Shown: positions 1-6,245 of the stretch, in pieces
Numbering within the stretch: the first letter of the stretch is position 1
Layout: each line of letters begins with the position of its first letter
NCBI GenBank assembly: GCA_045599385.1
Contig: JAZRVW010000062.1
Location: 1 to 6,812 of the forward strand
DNA length: 6,812 nucleotides
Direction: 5' to 3'
Origin: F23-B02 sp045599385
GTDB taxonomy: Bacteria > Bacillota > Clostridia > Oscillospirales > Oscillospiraceae
Program-made: the position numbers and the translations under genes
Notes under the pieces: generated by a model
The model's input: the letters and a program-made list of their open reading frames with translations, nothing else
Told to the model about the DNA's origin: nothing
The model's database searches: none

Positions 1-1
1 C

Positions 2-1279
2 ACCATGGTCGAGGAGAAGTACGGCGAAGAGCATCCCGACATGATGCAGTACATGGAGGAGATCCTCTACAAGCTGCAGAAGAAGGTCGTTAAGAAGTGG
101 CTGCTCGCAGGCAAGCGCGTTGACGGCCGTCAGATGAACGAAATCCGTCCTCTCGGAAGCGAAGTCGGCGTTCTCCCCGTTGTCCACGGTTCCGGTCTCT
201 TCACCCGCGGACAGACCCAGGTTCTCTCCATTGCAACCCTGGCAACCATGTCCATGACCCAGAAGCTCGACACCATCTGGGAAGAGGAAGAGAAGCGCTT
301 CATGCACCACTACAACATGCCCGCCTACTCCACCGGCGAAGCACGTGCCAGCCGCAGCACCGGCCGCCGCGAATACGGTCACGGCGCTCTCGTTGAAAAG
401 GCACTTGAAAGCGTTATCCCCTCTGTTGAAGATTTCCCCTACACCATCCGTGTAGTTTCCGAAATTCTTTCCTCCAACGGCTCCACCTCTCAGGGCTCCA
501 TCTGCGGCACCACCCTCGCACTCATGGACGCAGGCGTTCCCATCAAGGCTCCCGTTGCAGGTATCTCCTGCGGTCTTATTCAGGACGGCGACGACTTCAC
601 CACCTTCATCGACATTCAGGGTGTTGAGGACTTCCACGGCGAGATGGACTTTAAGGTTGCAGGCACAAAGCAGGGTATCACCGCAATTCAGATGGACCTT
701 AAGAACGACGGTCTGAAGCACGAAATCGTCAAGGTAGCATTCCAGATTACCCGCGAAGCACGCTTCCAGATTCTTGACGAAATCATGCTCCCCGTTATCG
801 CAGAGCCTCGCAAGGAGCTTGCAAAGACCGCTCCCAAGATGATTCAGATGAAGATCAATCCCGACAAGATTCGCGAGGTCATCGGCTCCGGCGGCAAGGT
901 CATTCAGAAGATTACCGCTGACACCGGCTGCAAGATCGACATCGACGACGACGGCAACATCTACATTGCCTCCGAGGACATCGAGGCCTGCCGCGCAGCA
1001 CGCACCATCATCGAAAACATCGTTTTCGAGCCTGTTGTGGGCGCTCTGTACTACGGCAAGGTAAGCAATATCCGCTCCGAGTTCGGCGCATGGGTTGAGC
1101 TTGCTCCCGGCAAGGACGGCCTTGTAAAGATTAAGGACCTTGAGTTCAAGCGCACCGAGAAGGTTGAAGACGTTCTCAACATCGGCGACATGACCTGGGT
1201 TAAGGTTATGAACGTTGATGACCGCGGCAGAATCGACCTGAGCCGCAAGGACGCACTCCGCGAGCGCGGCGAAGCATAA
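2..1279 (+). CDS. pnp: Polynucleotide phosphorylase (PNPase), C-terminal 425 residues, 5' end outside the window
   Basis: This enzyme degrades RNA 3'-to-5' with phosphate, releasing nucleoside diphosphates, and works as a cytoplasmic trimer. The reading frame is open at the left edge, and family length is about 700 residues, so roughly 40% is missing. Numbering from the Met at base 5: residues 1-40 finish the all-helical linker domain. Residues about 45-265 are the second RNase PH core, with HGSGLFTRGQTQVL (61-74), the phosphate-site stretch TGRREYGHGAL (119-129) and the two metal-binding Asp positions, D209 and D215, in EDFHGEMDF. A KH domain follows with IGSGGK at 293-298, then an S1 domain at about 343-415. 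The protein stops almost directly after S1, with no long tail. In S1, the usual aromatic/His RNA-binding pattern is altered (Trp363, Lys375). Codon use looks strongly biased, as in highly expressed genes. Identification is firm. Confidence 0.98.
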   Translation, partial: TMVEEKYGEEHPDMMQYMEEILYKLQKKVVKKWLLAGKRVDGRQMNEIRPLGSEVGVLPVVHGSGLFTRGQTQVLSIATLATMSMTQKLDTIWEEEEKRFMHHYNMPAYSTGEARASRSTGRREYGHGALVEKALESVIPSVEDFPYTIRVVSEILSSNGSTSQGSICGTTLALMDAGVPIKAPVAGISCGLIQDGDDFTTFIDIQGVEDFHGEMDFKVAGTKQGITAIQMDLKNDGLKHEIVKVAFQITREARFQILDEIMLPVIAEPRKELAKTAPKMIQMKINPDKIREVIGSGGKVIQKITADTGCKIDIDDDGNIYIASEDIEACRAARTIIENIVFEPVVGALYYGKVSNIRSEFGAWVELAPGKDGLVKIKDLEFKRTEKVEDVLNIGDMTWVKVMNVDDRGRIDLSRKDALRERGEA

Positions 1280-1285
1280 ACGCAC

Positions 1286-1326
1286 AAAAAACGGGTATCC
1301 GATTTCCAATCGGATACCCGTTTTTT
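1286..1326. terminator. Bidirectional rho-independent terminator between pnp and the converging lipoprotein gene
   Basis: A perfect 14-bp stem (1291-1304 with 1308-1321) has a 3-base loop. It is flanked by an A-run at 1286-1290 and a T-run at 1322-1326, which extend the pairing. It starts 7 bases after the pnp stop and ends 4 bases from the stop of the minus-strand lipoprotein gene. With a U-tract on either strand, it can end both transcripts. Confidence 0.95.
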
Positions 1327-1330
1327 ATAA

Positions 1331-1990
1331 TTAATACGCTATTATGTTTTTGTGAAGCTCGGCGTAATCCTCATCGCTTATGGTATAAACGCCGTCGCCG
1401 TCGGCATCAAGCTGAACCGTGACTTTTACGGGGTCGAGGTAGCCGAGACTGTCAATTCCCGCACGCAGAATGCCGATTACCTCGTTGAGATAAAGCTGCT
1501 CAATCTCGCTTCCTGCCATTTCCGAAAACTCGCCGTAGGAAAAGCGCTGTGTAAACTCGCGGTCATGACGGTCGAGAGCCTCATAGCTTGTGCGGAAGAG
1601 GTCAATGGGATAAACCGTAACCTCCACAGCGTAGCCGCCGTTTTTCTCCTCAGCCTCGCCTATTTCATACTTGCTCTTTGCAAAAATGTCCCTGTAAAGC
1701 TGTACGATTTCCTCGGCAGGCTCTTCATCGCCGAGGTAAAAATAAAACAGCTCACAGAAATTTTTCGCCTCATTCTGCAAATTTTCCTCATACATCTCAA
1801 GGCATTCCTCGCGGCTTTCCACCACAAGCTTAAGATACTCATCTGAAACCTCGCCGTGATACAGAACGTCAAGGCCGCCCTTCACATAGGAAGCGGCATC
1901 AAAGCTTTTACCGCAGCCGCAAAGCATTAAGAGGCACATTGCAAGCACCAGTATCAAGGAAATTGCGCATTTTTTACTGCTGTTATTCAT
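1331..1990 (-). CDS. Small secreted lipoprotein of unknown function (219 aa)
   Basis: The N-terminus is a lipoprotein signal peptide: positive residues K6-K7, a hydrophobic run at about 9-23, and a lipobox LCGC with the lipidated cysteine at C26. The mature protein should be anchored on the outer face of the cytoplasmic membrane. The rest (27-219) is mostly acidic and probably helical, with no catalytic motif I can name. A pattern of SFDAASYVKGGLDVLYHGE just after the lipobox and GYLDPVKV plus YTISDED near the C-terminus resembles a recurrent family of clostridial lipoproteins (DUF5105-like, from memory, not checked). The start is supported by an AGGCGG ribosome-binding site a few bases upstream. 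It lies 23 bases downstream of the RsiV-like lipoprotein gene on the same strand and is probably co-transcribed with it. Its 3' end meets the bidirectional terminator. Confidence 0.85.
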   Translation of the reverse strand: MNNSSKKCAISLILVLAMCLLMLCGCGKSFDAASYVKGGLDVLYHGEVSDEYLKLVVESREECLEMYEENLQNEAKNFCELFYFYLGDEEPAEEIVQLYRDIFAKSKYEIGEAEEKNGGYAVEVTVYPIDLFRTSYEALDRHDREFTQRFSYGEFSEMAGSEIEQLYLNEVIGILRAGIDSLGYLDPVKVTVQLDADGDGVYTISDEDYAELHKNIIAY

Positions 1991-2013
1991 TTTTCCGCCT
2001 TTCAGTCAGTTTA

Positions 2014-3219
2014 TCAGCCAAGCTCGGTGAGAATTATGGAGCCGTCCTTGCCGCTCTGGTAAACTCCGCGCTCAACGACCGTTCCGTCGGCAAGCGTGTA
2101 GCTCAGTATCACATTGGGTGCCGTATCGGGAATGAAGCTCACAAGCTCCAGCGCCTCATCGGTGGTCATATAGCTGCGGTACCACAGCAGATTTCTCCCG
2201 GGATTGTAGGCTTCAGCACTATTGTCAGTCATAATCTGAACATTGTACACGGTTTCCTGCGCGGAGATGATGACGCTCTGTCCCTTCTCGTCAAGGGTGA
2301 CGGTGTTGAGAACGGTAAGCCCGGACATATCCTTGCTGTCACCGTTTTCGGCAAGCATCATGCCGTTATCGCCTTCAAGCTGAACGGGCAGATACTCCTC
2401 CTTCAGCAGACCGTCCATGGCGGCATAAGGCACGGTGAAGTCAATGCGGCCGCAGCTGAAAGGCGCAAGCTCATAGGGATTTGCGAAAAACACCAGTCCC
2501 TCGTTGCTGAAAAACCAGTTGCCGCTCCCTATAAGGTCGGAAATCGATTCCGTAAGGTCGGGGTTGAAGAATATGCTTTCGCCCGCCTCGTTCTTATACT
2601 TTTCGCCTGCGGAAATATTCAGAACATAGCCGTAAACAAGCTGCTCAAGCAGTTCGGGTTCATCGGAAATGCTCTCAAGCGTAAGCTTTTCGCCTGTGCT
2701 CGCGTCATAGGACGCGCTGGTGCGGGAAACGTATCCGTGAGCGCCGCCGCTGTAGGTGTAAACATCGTAGCTCAGGCTGATAACGCCCACATCGCCGCGG
2801 TTGAGCTCTGCGGTTTCTTCATACATAAAGGTATTGAAAACAAGTCCTTCGGACTCGTCGGACGCTTCGGCTGACTCAAGCTCCGCAGCCGCTTTTTCGT
2901 CGGCAATGCTCAGGGCTGCATTTCTGATTGTATCTGCGCCCTCATCAAAAAGCTCGTACTGATACGCAATGTCAAGGTTGATTTTCTCAGCCGCCTTATC
3001 GCTGCCTGCGGAAATAATCTCAGGCACACAAATCGACTGGGCAAAAACCAGCTCATCGCTTGCCTCGTCCACGAACCCGTCAGTTTCCACGCGGGAAAAA
3101 TCCACACATACGGCAAATTCGGGAACAGGTGCGTCCTCGTCCTTATCATATATATCATGGCAACCGCACAGCGCAAATATCATTGCCATAGCCAGAATAA
3201 TGGCTGCCGCCTTTTTCAT
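2014..3219 (-). CDS. RsiV-like lipoprotein with DUF4163/DUF3298-type domains (401 aa)
   Basis: The signal peptide MKKAAAIILAMAMIFALCGC ends in a lipobox LCGC with lipidated C20, so the protein should be anchored outside the membrane. Residues about 55-155 resemble the DUF4163 (PdaC-type) region. Residues about 150-275 look like DUF3298, with YSGGAHG at 156-162, YDASTGEKLTL at 171-181, EGLVFFANPYELAPF at 240-254 and FTVPY at 261-265. DUF3298 is found in the extracellular part of the anti-sigma factor RsiV and in peptidoglycan deacetylase PdaC. Neither an anti-sigma N-terminal region nor a deacetylase domain is present here. About 130 further C-terminal residues (275-401) are unassigned. I chose the start at 3219 because GGAGG sits 5 bases upstream and it gives a clean signal peptide; the in-frame ATG at 3246 lacks a ribosome-binding site. 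It is the first gene of a likely two-lipoprotein operon. The fold assignment is good; the function is unknown. Confidence 0.88.
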   Translation of the reverse strand: MKKAAAIILAMAMIFALCGCHDIYDKDEDAPVPEFAVCVDFSRVETDGFVDEASDELVFAQSICVPEIISAGSDKAAEKINLDIAYQYELFDEGADTIRNAALSIADEKAAAELESAEASDESEGLVFNTFMYEETAELNRGDVGVISLSYDVYTYSGGAHGYVSRTSASYDASTGEKLTLESISDEPELLEQLVYGYVLNISAGEKYKNEAGESIFFNPDLTESISDLIGSGNWFFSNEGLVFFANPYELAPFSCGRIDFTVPYAAMDGLLKEEYLPVQLEGDNGMMLAENGDSKDMSGLTVLNTVTLDEKGQSVIISAQETVYNVQIMTDNSAEAYNPGRNLLWYRSYMTTDEALELVSFIPDTAPNVILSYTLADGTVVERGVYQSGKDGSIILTELG

Positions 3220-3224
3220 AACAA

Positions 3225-3229
3225 CCTCC
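3225..3229 (-). promoter_or_regulatory. Shine-Dalgarno site that fixes the start of the RsiV-like lipoprotein
   Basis: The minus strand reads GGAGG followed by TTGTT and ATG at 3219, an ideal 5-base spacing. The alternative ATG at 3246 has no purine-rich site ahead of it, so the 9-residue N-terminal extension is unlikely to be translated. Confidence 0.85.
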
Positions 3230-3252
3230 GTGTGCATTCCGCACAAATTAAC

Positions 3253-3283
3253 GTTATATCTGTAATGAGTTCTATGCTTTCAA
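3253..3283 (-). promoter_or_regulatory. Possible promoter for the lipoprotein pair (weak)
   Basis: On the minus strand TTGAAA (3283-3278) could be a -35 element and TATAAC (3258-3253) a -10 element. The spacing of 19 bases is longer than ideal. The -35 lies inside the tandem 9-bp repeat. Read-through from the tetR gene is the alternative, since no terminator hairpin separates the two genes. Confidence 0.3.
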
Positions 3284-3307
3284 CAGTTTCAACAGGGTTT
3301 TGAACAG
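3278..3307. repeat. Tandem 9-bp direct repeat with a third imperfect copy
   Basis: TTTCAACAG occurs twice head to tail (3278-3286 and 3287-3295). A third copy with one mismatch, TTTGAACAG, is at 3299-3307. The cluster ends just short of the tetR stop codon and sits upstream of the lipoprotein pair, overlapping its possible -35 element. It could be a regulator binding site or chance; see findings. Confidence 0.6.
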
Positions 3308-3309
3308 CA

Positions 3310-3891
3310 TTATGTAAATCTCTTGCTTACGTCTTCATAAAGGCGCTCGCTTCCGCCCATGCAGAAGCTGTCCATGCAGCCGGCAATAAGCTCGGCGTCG
3401 TCCTCCATGTTGTTTTCAAACCAGAACTTAATCAGGGCGCTGACTGCGGAAACAAGCATGGCGTGCAGGCATTCCTTATGGAGACCAGGCATTTTGTCTC
3501 CGTTGGGCATTATGCTGCTGAAGTAGCTTGCGGATTTGTCCATTATTATCTTCACAAAAGCGTCCATATCACCGTTGGGGCCGCAGAAAAGGCGGCAGAG
3601 GTCCCTGTTTTCCTTGAGAAGATTAAGCGCGTCAAGGGCTGAAAGGAGACCGTCGGCGCTTTTGCTTGCACCGTCATCGAAGATATCAACCAATTCCTGC
3701 TCAAGACTTGCCTCAAGCTCAAAGGGGTCGGCATAATGGGAATAGAATGTGCCTCGGTTTATGTCGGCGTTCTTGCAGATTTCGGTTACGCTTATTTTTT
3801 CAAGAGGCTTCTTTTCCAGCAAATCAAGAAAGCTTTCGCGGATTGCCTTTTTTGTGTAGCGCACACGTCTGTCCACTTTTTTGTCTGTCAT
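3310..3891 (-). CDS. TetR/AcrR-family transcriptional regulator (193 aa)
   Basis: This is a predicted DNA-binding homodimer. The N-terminal TetR domain spans about residues 10-58, starting with YTKKAIRESFLDLLEKKPLEKI. Its helix-turn-helix is VTEICKNADINRGTFYSHY (35-53), and the recognition-helix end GTFYSHY is typical of the family. The C-terminal part (about 85-185) should bind a ligand and dimerise. Its pattern, with an FCGPNGD turn at 102-108 and ALIKFWFENN at 152-161, resembles the TetR proteins related to DhaS rather than classical drug-pump repressors. Length is normal. The start at 3891 has an AAGGTG ribosome-binding site about 7 bases upstream. It is divergent from the transporter-birA operon across 167 bases, the usual arrangement for a local regulator that also controls itself. 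The inducer cannot be read from sequence. Confidence 0.93.
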   Translation of the reverse strand: MTDKKVDRRVRYTKKAIRESFLDLLEKKPLEKISVTEICKNADINRGTFYSHYADPFELEASLEQELVDIFDDGASKSADGLLSALDALNLLKENRDLCRLFCGPNGDMDAFVKIIMDKSASYFSSIMPNGDKMPGLHKECLHAMLVSAVSALIKFWFENNMEDDAELIAGCMDSFCMGGSERLYEDVSKRFT

Positions 3892-3904
3892 TTTTTACAC
3901 CTTC

Positions 3905-3910
3905 ATTATA
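3905..3910 (-). promoter_or_regulatory. -10 element for tetR
   Basis: The minus strand carries a perfect TATAAT 13 bases upstream of the tetR start codon. No convincing -35 is seen at 16-18 bases spacing, so activity may be weak or depend on another factor. The short distance to the ATG implies a very short leader. Confidence 0.45.
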
Positions 3911-3927
3911 ATTGATTTTACTTCAAT
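3911..3927. promoter_or_regulatory. Candidate TetR operator: inverted repeat ATTGA-N7-TCAAT
   Basis: Perfect 5-bp arms at 3911-3915 and 3923-3927 enclose TTTTACT. The site directly abuts the tetR -10 element on its upstream side, where a bound dimer would block transcription. The arms are short and AT-rich, so chance is possible. Confidence 0.3.
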
Positions 3928-3996
3928 ACTATACCACAAAAATGTCAGCAAATCAACGCGGTGGGCATTATTTTACTTTTTATACATATTTGTCTA

Positions 3997-4024
3997 TTGA
4001 CTTGCACTTTTTGCAGGTTATTAT
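3997..4024 (+). promoter_or_regulatory. Sigma-A-type promoter for the transporter-birA operon
   Basis: TTGACT at 3997-4002 (five of six to consensus) is followed after 16 bases by TATTAT at 4019-4024 (five of six). It ends 34 bases before the transporter start codon, with no other open gene between. The spacer contains a TGCA-N5-TGCA symmetric element (4003-4015), a possible operator. Confidence 0.6.
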
Positions 4025-4043
4025 TATTTTGTTATCACTTTTC

Positions 4044-4048
4044 GAGGA
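4044..4048 (+). promoter_or_regulatory. Ribosome-binding site that fixes the transporter start
   Basis: GAGGA lies 10 bases before the ATG at 4059 and downstream of the predicted promoter, which rules out the much longer reading from the TTG at 3912. Confidence 0.65.
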
Positions 4049-4058
4049 AAATACAAGC

Positions 4059-5120
4059 ATGAAAAAAATCGGTTTCGGAAAATTAGGTCTTGCCTTCGCG
4101 GGAAGCTTTCTCGGCGCAGGCTATGTTTCGGGTCAGGAGCTCTGGCAGTTCTTCGGTTCCTTCGGCAAAGAGGGTGTTTTCGGGCTCTGCATTGCCATTG
4201 CCATTCTCTTTTTTGTGGGCGTAATGATGATTCGGCTCAATCAGCTTACGGGCTTTGCAGATGCCGACAAGCTTGTTGTCTGCTGGAACGCCCCTGCCAT
4301 ACGCGGCGCTGTTGTGCTTCTTGAATCCCTGTTTCTTTTCGGCGTTGTGGTAATCATGACCGCAGGCGTCGGCGCTCTGCTCAATCAGCTCTTCGGAATC
4401 CCCCTCTGGATAGGCGCGCTTATTTTCACCGTTGTAGTGGCGGTCTTCTCTCTTGCGGGGCTTTCGGGCATGGTTTCCGCCTTTTCCCTGACGGTTCCCG
4501 TGCTTGCGGGCGTCACTCTCTTTTTCGGAATTGTTTCAGTAACAAAGGGCGGCTTCTGCATTCCTCATGGCACGCCCAACGGCTCAAATCCTCTCATGAG
4601 CTCCTGGCTCATTGCGGCAATAAGCTTTGCCTGCTACAACATTTTCGGCGGAATCGCCATTGTTGCGCCTCTCGGTGAGCACATGAAGAGCAGAGCTCAC
4701 AGCCGCGCCGGCATTGCGCTCGGCTCTGCCGTGCTGTTTATTATCGCCGCAAGTGTCCTCGTTTCCATGGGCGCGTTTCCCGAAACGGCAGATGCCGAGC
4801 TTCCCATGCTTGCCCTTGCAAGCGGAATGAACAAATACCTCGGCTATGTCTACGCGCTTCTGCTTCTGCTTGCCATGTTCGGCACGGCGCTTTCAAGCAT
4901 GGTTGCGTTCTCAAACCTGATTTGTCTTAAATCCGAAAAGATAAACAAGCGCCGCGTCGGCTTCATTGCGGTCTGCGCTCTGCTGGCCTTCATGGGAAGT
5001 CTTTTCGGCTTCGGCGATTTGATAAGCATTATCTATCCCATATTCGGCTATCTGAGCAGCGTATTCATCGTTCTTATGGCAGTACACTATTTCAAAGTCA
5101 GAAAGAAGGTCAGGGCATGA
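4059..5120 (+). CDS. YkvI-family integral membrane protein, putative transporter (353 aa)
   Basis: This very hydrophobic protein has about ten membrane segments, roughly at residues 8-26, 38-59, 82-103, 115-134, 139-161, 183-205, 215-238, 262-288, 298-315 and 320-345. The first segment contains GSFLGAGYVSGQEL (15-28), the glycine-rich signature of YkvI/COG3949 proteins. These are related to the amino-acid/sodium symporters of LeuT-like fold, in which a broken helix 1 lines the substrate site. The substrate is unknown. I start at 4059 because GAGGA lies 10 bases upstream and the protein then begins MKKIGFGKLGLAF, as expected. A TTG at 3912 would add 49 residues that read through the promoter. 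The stop overlaps the birA start as ATGA, so the two are translated together. Divergent tetR is the likely regulator. Family placement is good; function is inferred. Confidence 0.9.
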   Translation: MKKIGFGKLGLAFAGSFLGAGYVSGQELWQFFGSFGKEGVFGLCIAIAILFFVGVMMIRLNQLTGFADADKLVVCWNAPAIRGAVVLLESLFLFGVVVIMTAGVGALLNQLFGIPLWIGALIFTVVVAVFSLAGLSGMVSAFSLTVPVLAGVTLFFGIVSVTKGGFCIPHGTPNGSNPLMSSWLIAAISFACYNIFGGIAIVAPLGEHMKSRAHSRAGIALGSAVLFIIAASVLVSMGAFPETADAELPMLALASGMNKYLGYVYALLLLLAMFGTALSSMVAFSNLICLKSEKINKRRVGFIAVCALLAFMGSLFGFGDLISIIYPIFGYLSSVFIVLMAVHYFKVRKKVRA

Positions 5121-5848
5121 GCAGGCTTTTGGTTTTTGACTCACTCGACTCCACAAACGATTATATTAAACGTGAGGCGAAAAATCTTGACGAGGGCGCT
5201 GTCGTTTTCGCAAACGGGCAGACTGCGGGAAAAGGCAGACTCGGCAGAAAATTCGCTTCCCCTGCCTCCATGGGCATTTATATGTCCATGCTTTTAAAGC
5301 CCGACTGCGCTCCGCTTGACGCCGCAACCCTTACCGCAAACGCCGCGGTTGCCGTATGCAATGCTGTCGAAAAGCTTACGCCCTACAAGCCCGACATCAA
5401 GTGGATTAACGACCTGTATCTACGCGGAAAGAAAATCTGCGGCATTCTCTGCGAAAGCAGCATCACCGACCACAAGCTTGACTACATTGTGGTGGGCGTG
5501 GGACTCAATGTCATAACCCGTCCCGACGATTTTCCCCCCGAGCTTCTGAAAACCGCAGGCTCAATCTATTCCCAGACGGGTGAAATCGTGGAGCGCGGCA
5601 AGCTGATTGTCGCAATCATCGAGGAGCTTGACGCCATGTATGCCGCATGGAAGGAAAACAAATCCGTTTACCTCGACGAATACCGCAGGCGCTGCTCCAT
5701 GCTCGGTCACGAGGTGGATATATACTCCTCCGAGGGTACCGACACCGTGCTTGCCGAGGATATTTCCGAGGACTTCGGGCTTATTGTCCGCTATGAAAAC
5801 GGCGAAAGAAAAACCCTCCACGCAGGAGAGGTAAGCGTAAAATTATAA
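5117..5848 (+). CDS. birA: Biotin-[acetyl-CoA-carboxylase] ligase without DNA-binding domain
   Basis: It joins biotin to ATP to make biotinyl-AMP, then transfers biotin to a lysine of carrier proteins such as acetyl-CoA carboxylase BCCP or other biotin carboxylases, in the cytoplasm. Visible motifs are DSTN (11-14), GKGRLGR (38-44; R41 matches R118 of E. coli BirA), KWIND (95-99) and GKKICGIL (104-111; K106 matches E. coli K183), then VVGVGLNV (125-132). A small C-terminal SH3-like domain (about 196-241) contains GHEVDI and HAGEVSV. At 243 residues it is a group I ligase: the N-terminal helix-turn-helix of the repressor-type BirA is absent, so it should not act as a biotin repressor. An AGAAGG ribosome-binding site lies 7 bases upstream. 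Its ATG overlaps the transporter stop (ATGA), and a terminator follows. All catalytic motifs are intact. Confidence 0.96.
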   Translation: MSRLLVFDSLDSTNDYIKREAKNLDEGAVVFANGQTAGKGRLGRKFASPASMGIYMSMLLKPDCAPLDAATLTANAAVAVCNAVEKLTPYKPDIKWINDLYLRGKKICGILCESSITDHKLDYIVVGVGLNVITRPDDFPPELLKTAGSIYSQTGEIVERGKLIVAIIEELDAMYAAWKENKSVYLDEYRRRCSMLGHEVDIYSSEGTDTVLAEDISEDFGLIVRYENGERKTLHAGEVSVKL

Positions 5849-5858
5849 ATTAAGCAAA

Positions 5859-5888
5859 AAAATCCCACACCTTTCGGTGTGGGATTTT
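5859..5888. terminator. Bidirectional rho-independent terminator between birA and hypA
   Basis: A 13-bp stem (5859-5871 with 5876-5888) has a TTTC loop. On the plus strand the T-tract is short and interrupted (TTTTCTGTTTTT); on the minus strand seven T's follow the GC-rich stem. It sits 10 bases after the birA stop and a few bases beyond the hypA stop, and ends both converging units, more convincingly on the hypA side. Confidence 0.92.
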
Positions 5889-5894
5889 CTGTTT

Positions 5895-6245
5895 TTATTC
5901 TTCCTCGGGGACGTGGATTTCCTTAATGAGAAAATCTCTGCCCGAGAGGATTTCCTTTTCAAAGCTGCCGCAGTTGGGACAGTAGCCCTCATGCTCAATC
6001 ACGTTGAAAATTTCGTCGCACTCTTCGCATTCCGCCATACCGGGAATGACATTCATTGTGAGCTCTGCGCCCTCGAGAATTGTGCCTTCCACGGTGATTT
6101 TGTAGATTTCATCAACGTACTTGGGAATGACCAGGGAGAGCTCGCCAATATCGAGAACAATACCGGATACTTCCTTGATATTGTTCTCCCTGGCGAAGTC
6201 CTCAACAGTGCGAATGACCTGTCTGACAACTCCGATTTCGTGCAT
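5895..6245 (-). CDS. hypA: HypA/HybF-type nickel metallochaperone (116 aa)
   Basis: HypA delivers nickel, with HypB, to maturing [NiFe] hydrogenase and in some bacteria to urease. The N-terminus MHEIGVVRQVI has the His2-Glu3 pair used to bind nickel. A zinc site is formed by two CxxC pairs, C73/C76 (CEEC) and C89/C92 (CPNC). The LDIGELS motif (31-37) and the length of 116 residues are standard. The start codon overlaps the stop of the upstream oxidoreductase gene by one base (TAATG), and no strong ribosome-binding site precedes it, so translation is probably coupled to that gene. A terminator follows directly, so hypA is the last gene of its operon. No hydrogenase or other hyp gene is visible in the window, and whether a nickel enzyme exists in this organism cannot be decided here. 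Confidence 0.96.
   Translation of the reverse strand: MHEIGVVRQVIRTVEDFARENNIKEVSGIVLDIGELSLVIPKYVDEIYKITVEGTILEGAELTMNVIPGMAECEECDEIFNVIEHEGYCPNCGSFEKEILSGRDFLIKEIHVPEEE

Noticed and set aside
1352..1846. A 164-codon open frame on the plus strand opposite the small lipoprotein
   Set aside because: It is antisense to a gene with a clear lipobox and ribosome-binding site, lacks its own convincing start signal and has no recognisable domain.
1939..2874. A 311-codon open frame on the plus strand
   Set aside because: It lies antisense to both lipoprotein genes, mostly the RsiV-like one, which has a signal peptide, a good ribosome-binding site and recognisable domains. The antisense product has no family features, so it is a shadow of codon bias.
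3220..3246. Upstream ATG start for the RsiV-like lipoprotein
   Set aside because: There is no ribosome-binding site, and it would place nine residues ahead of a complete signal peptide; the ATG at 3219 has GGAGG at ideal spacing.
3912..4058. N-terminal extension of the transporter from a TTG codon
   Set aside because: It would run through the predicted promoter and intergenic operator region; the ATG at 4059 has its own ribosome-binding site and the expected family N-terminus.
3892..4058. Riboswitch or small RNA in the divergent intergenic region
   Set aside because: The region is AT-rich with divergent promoter elements; I see no stable long hairpin, T-tract terminator or recognisable riboswitch core.
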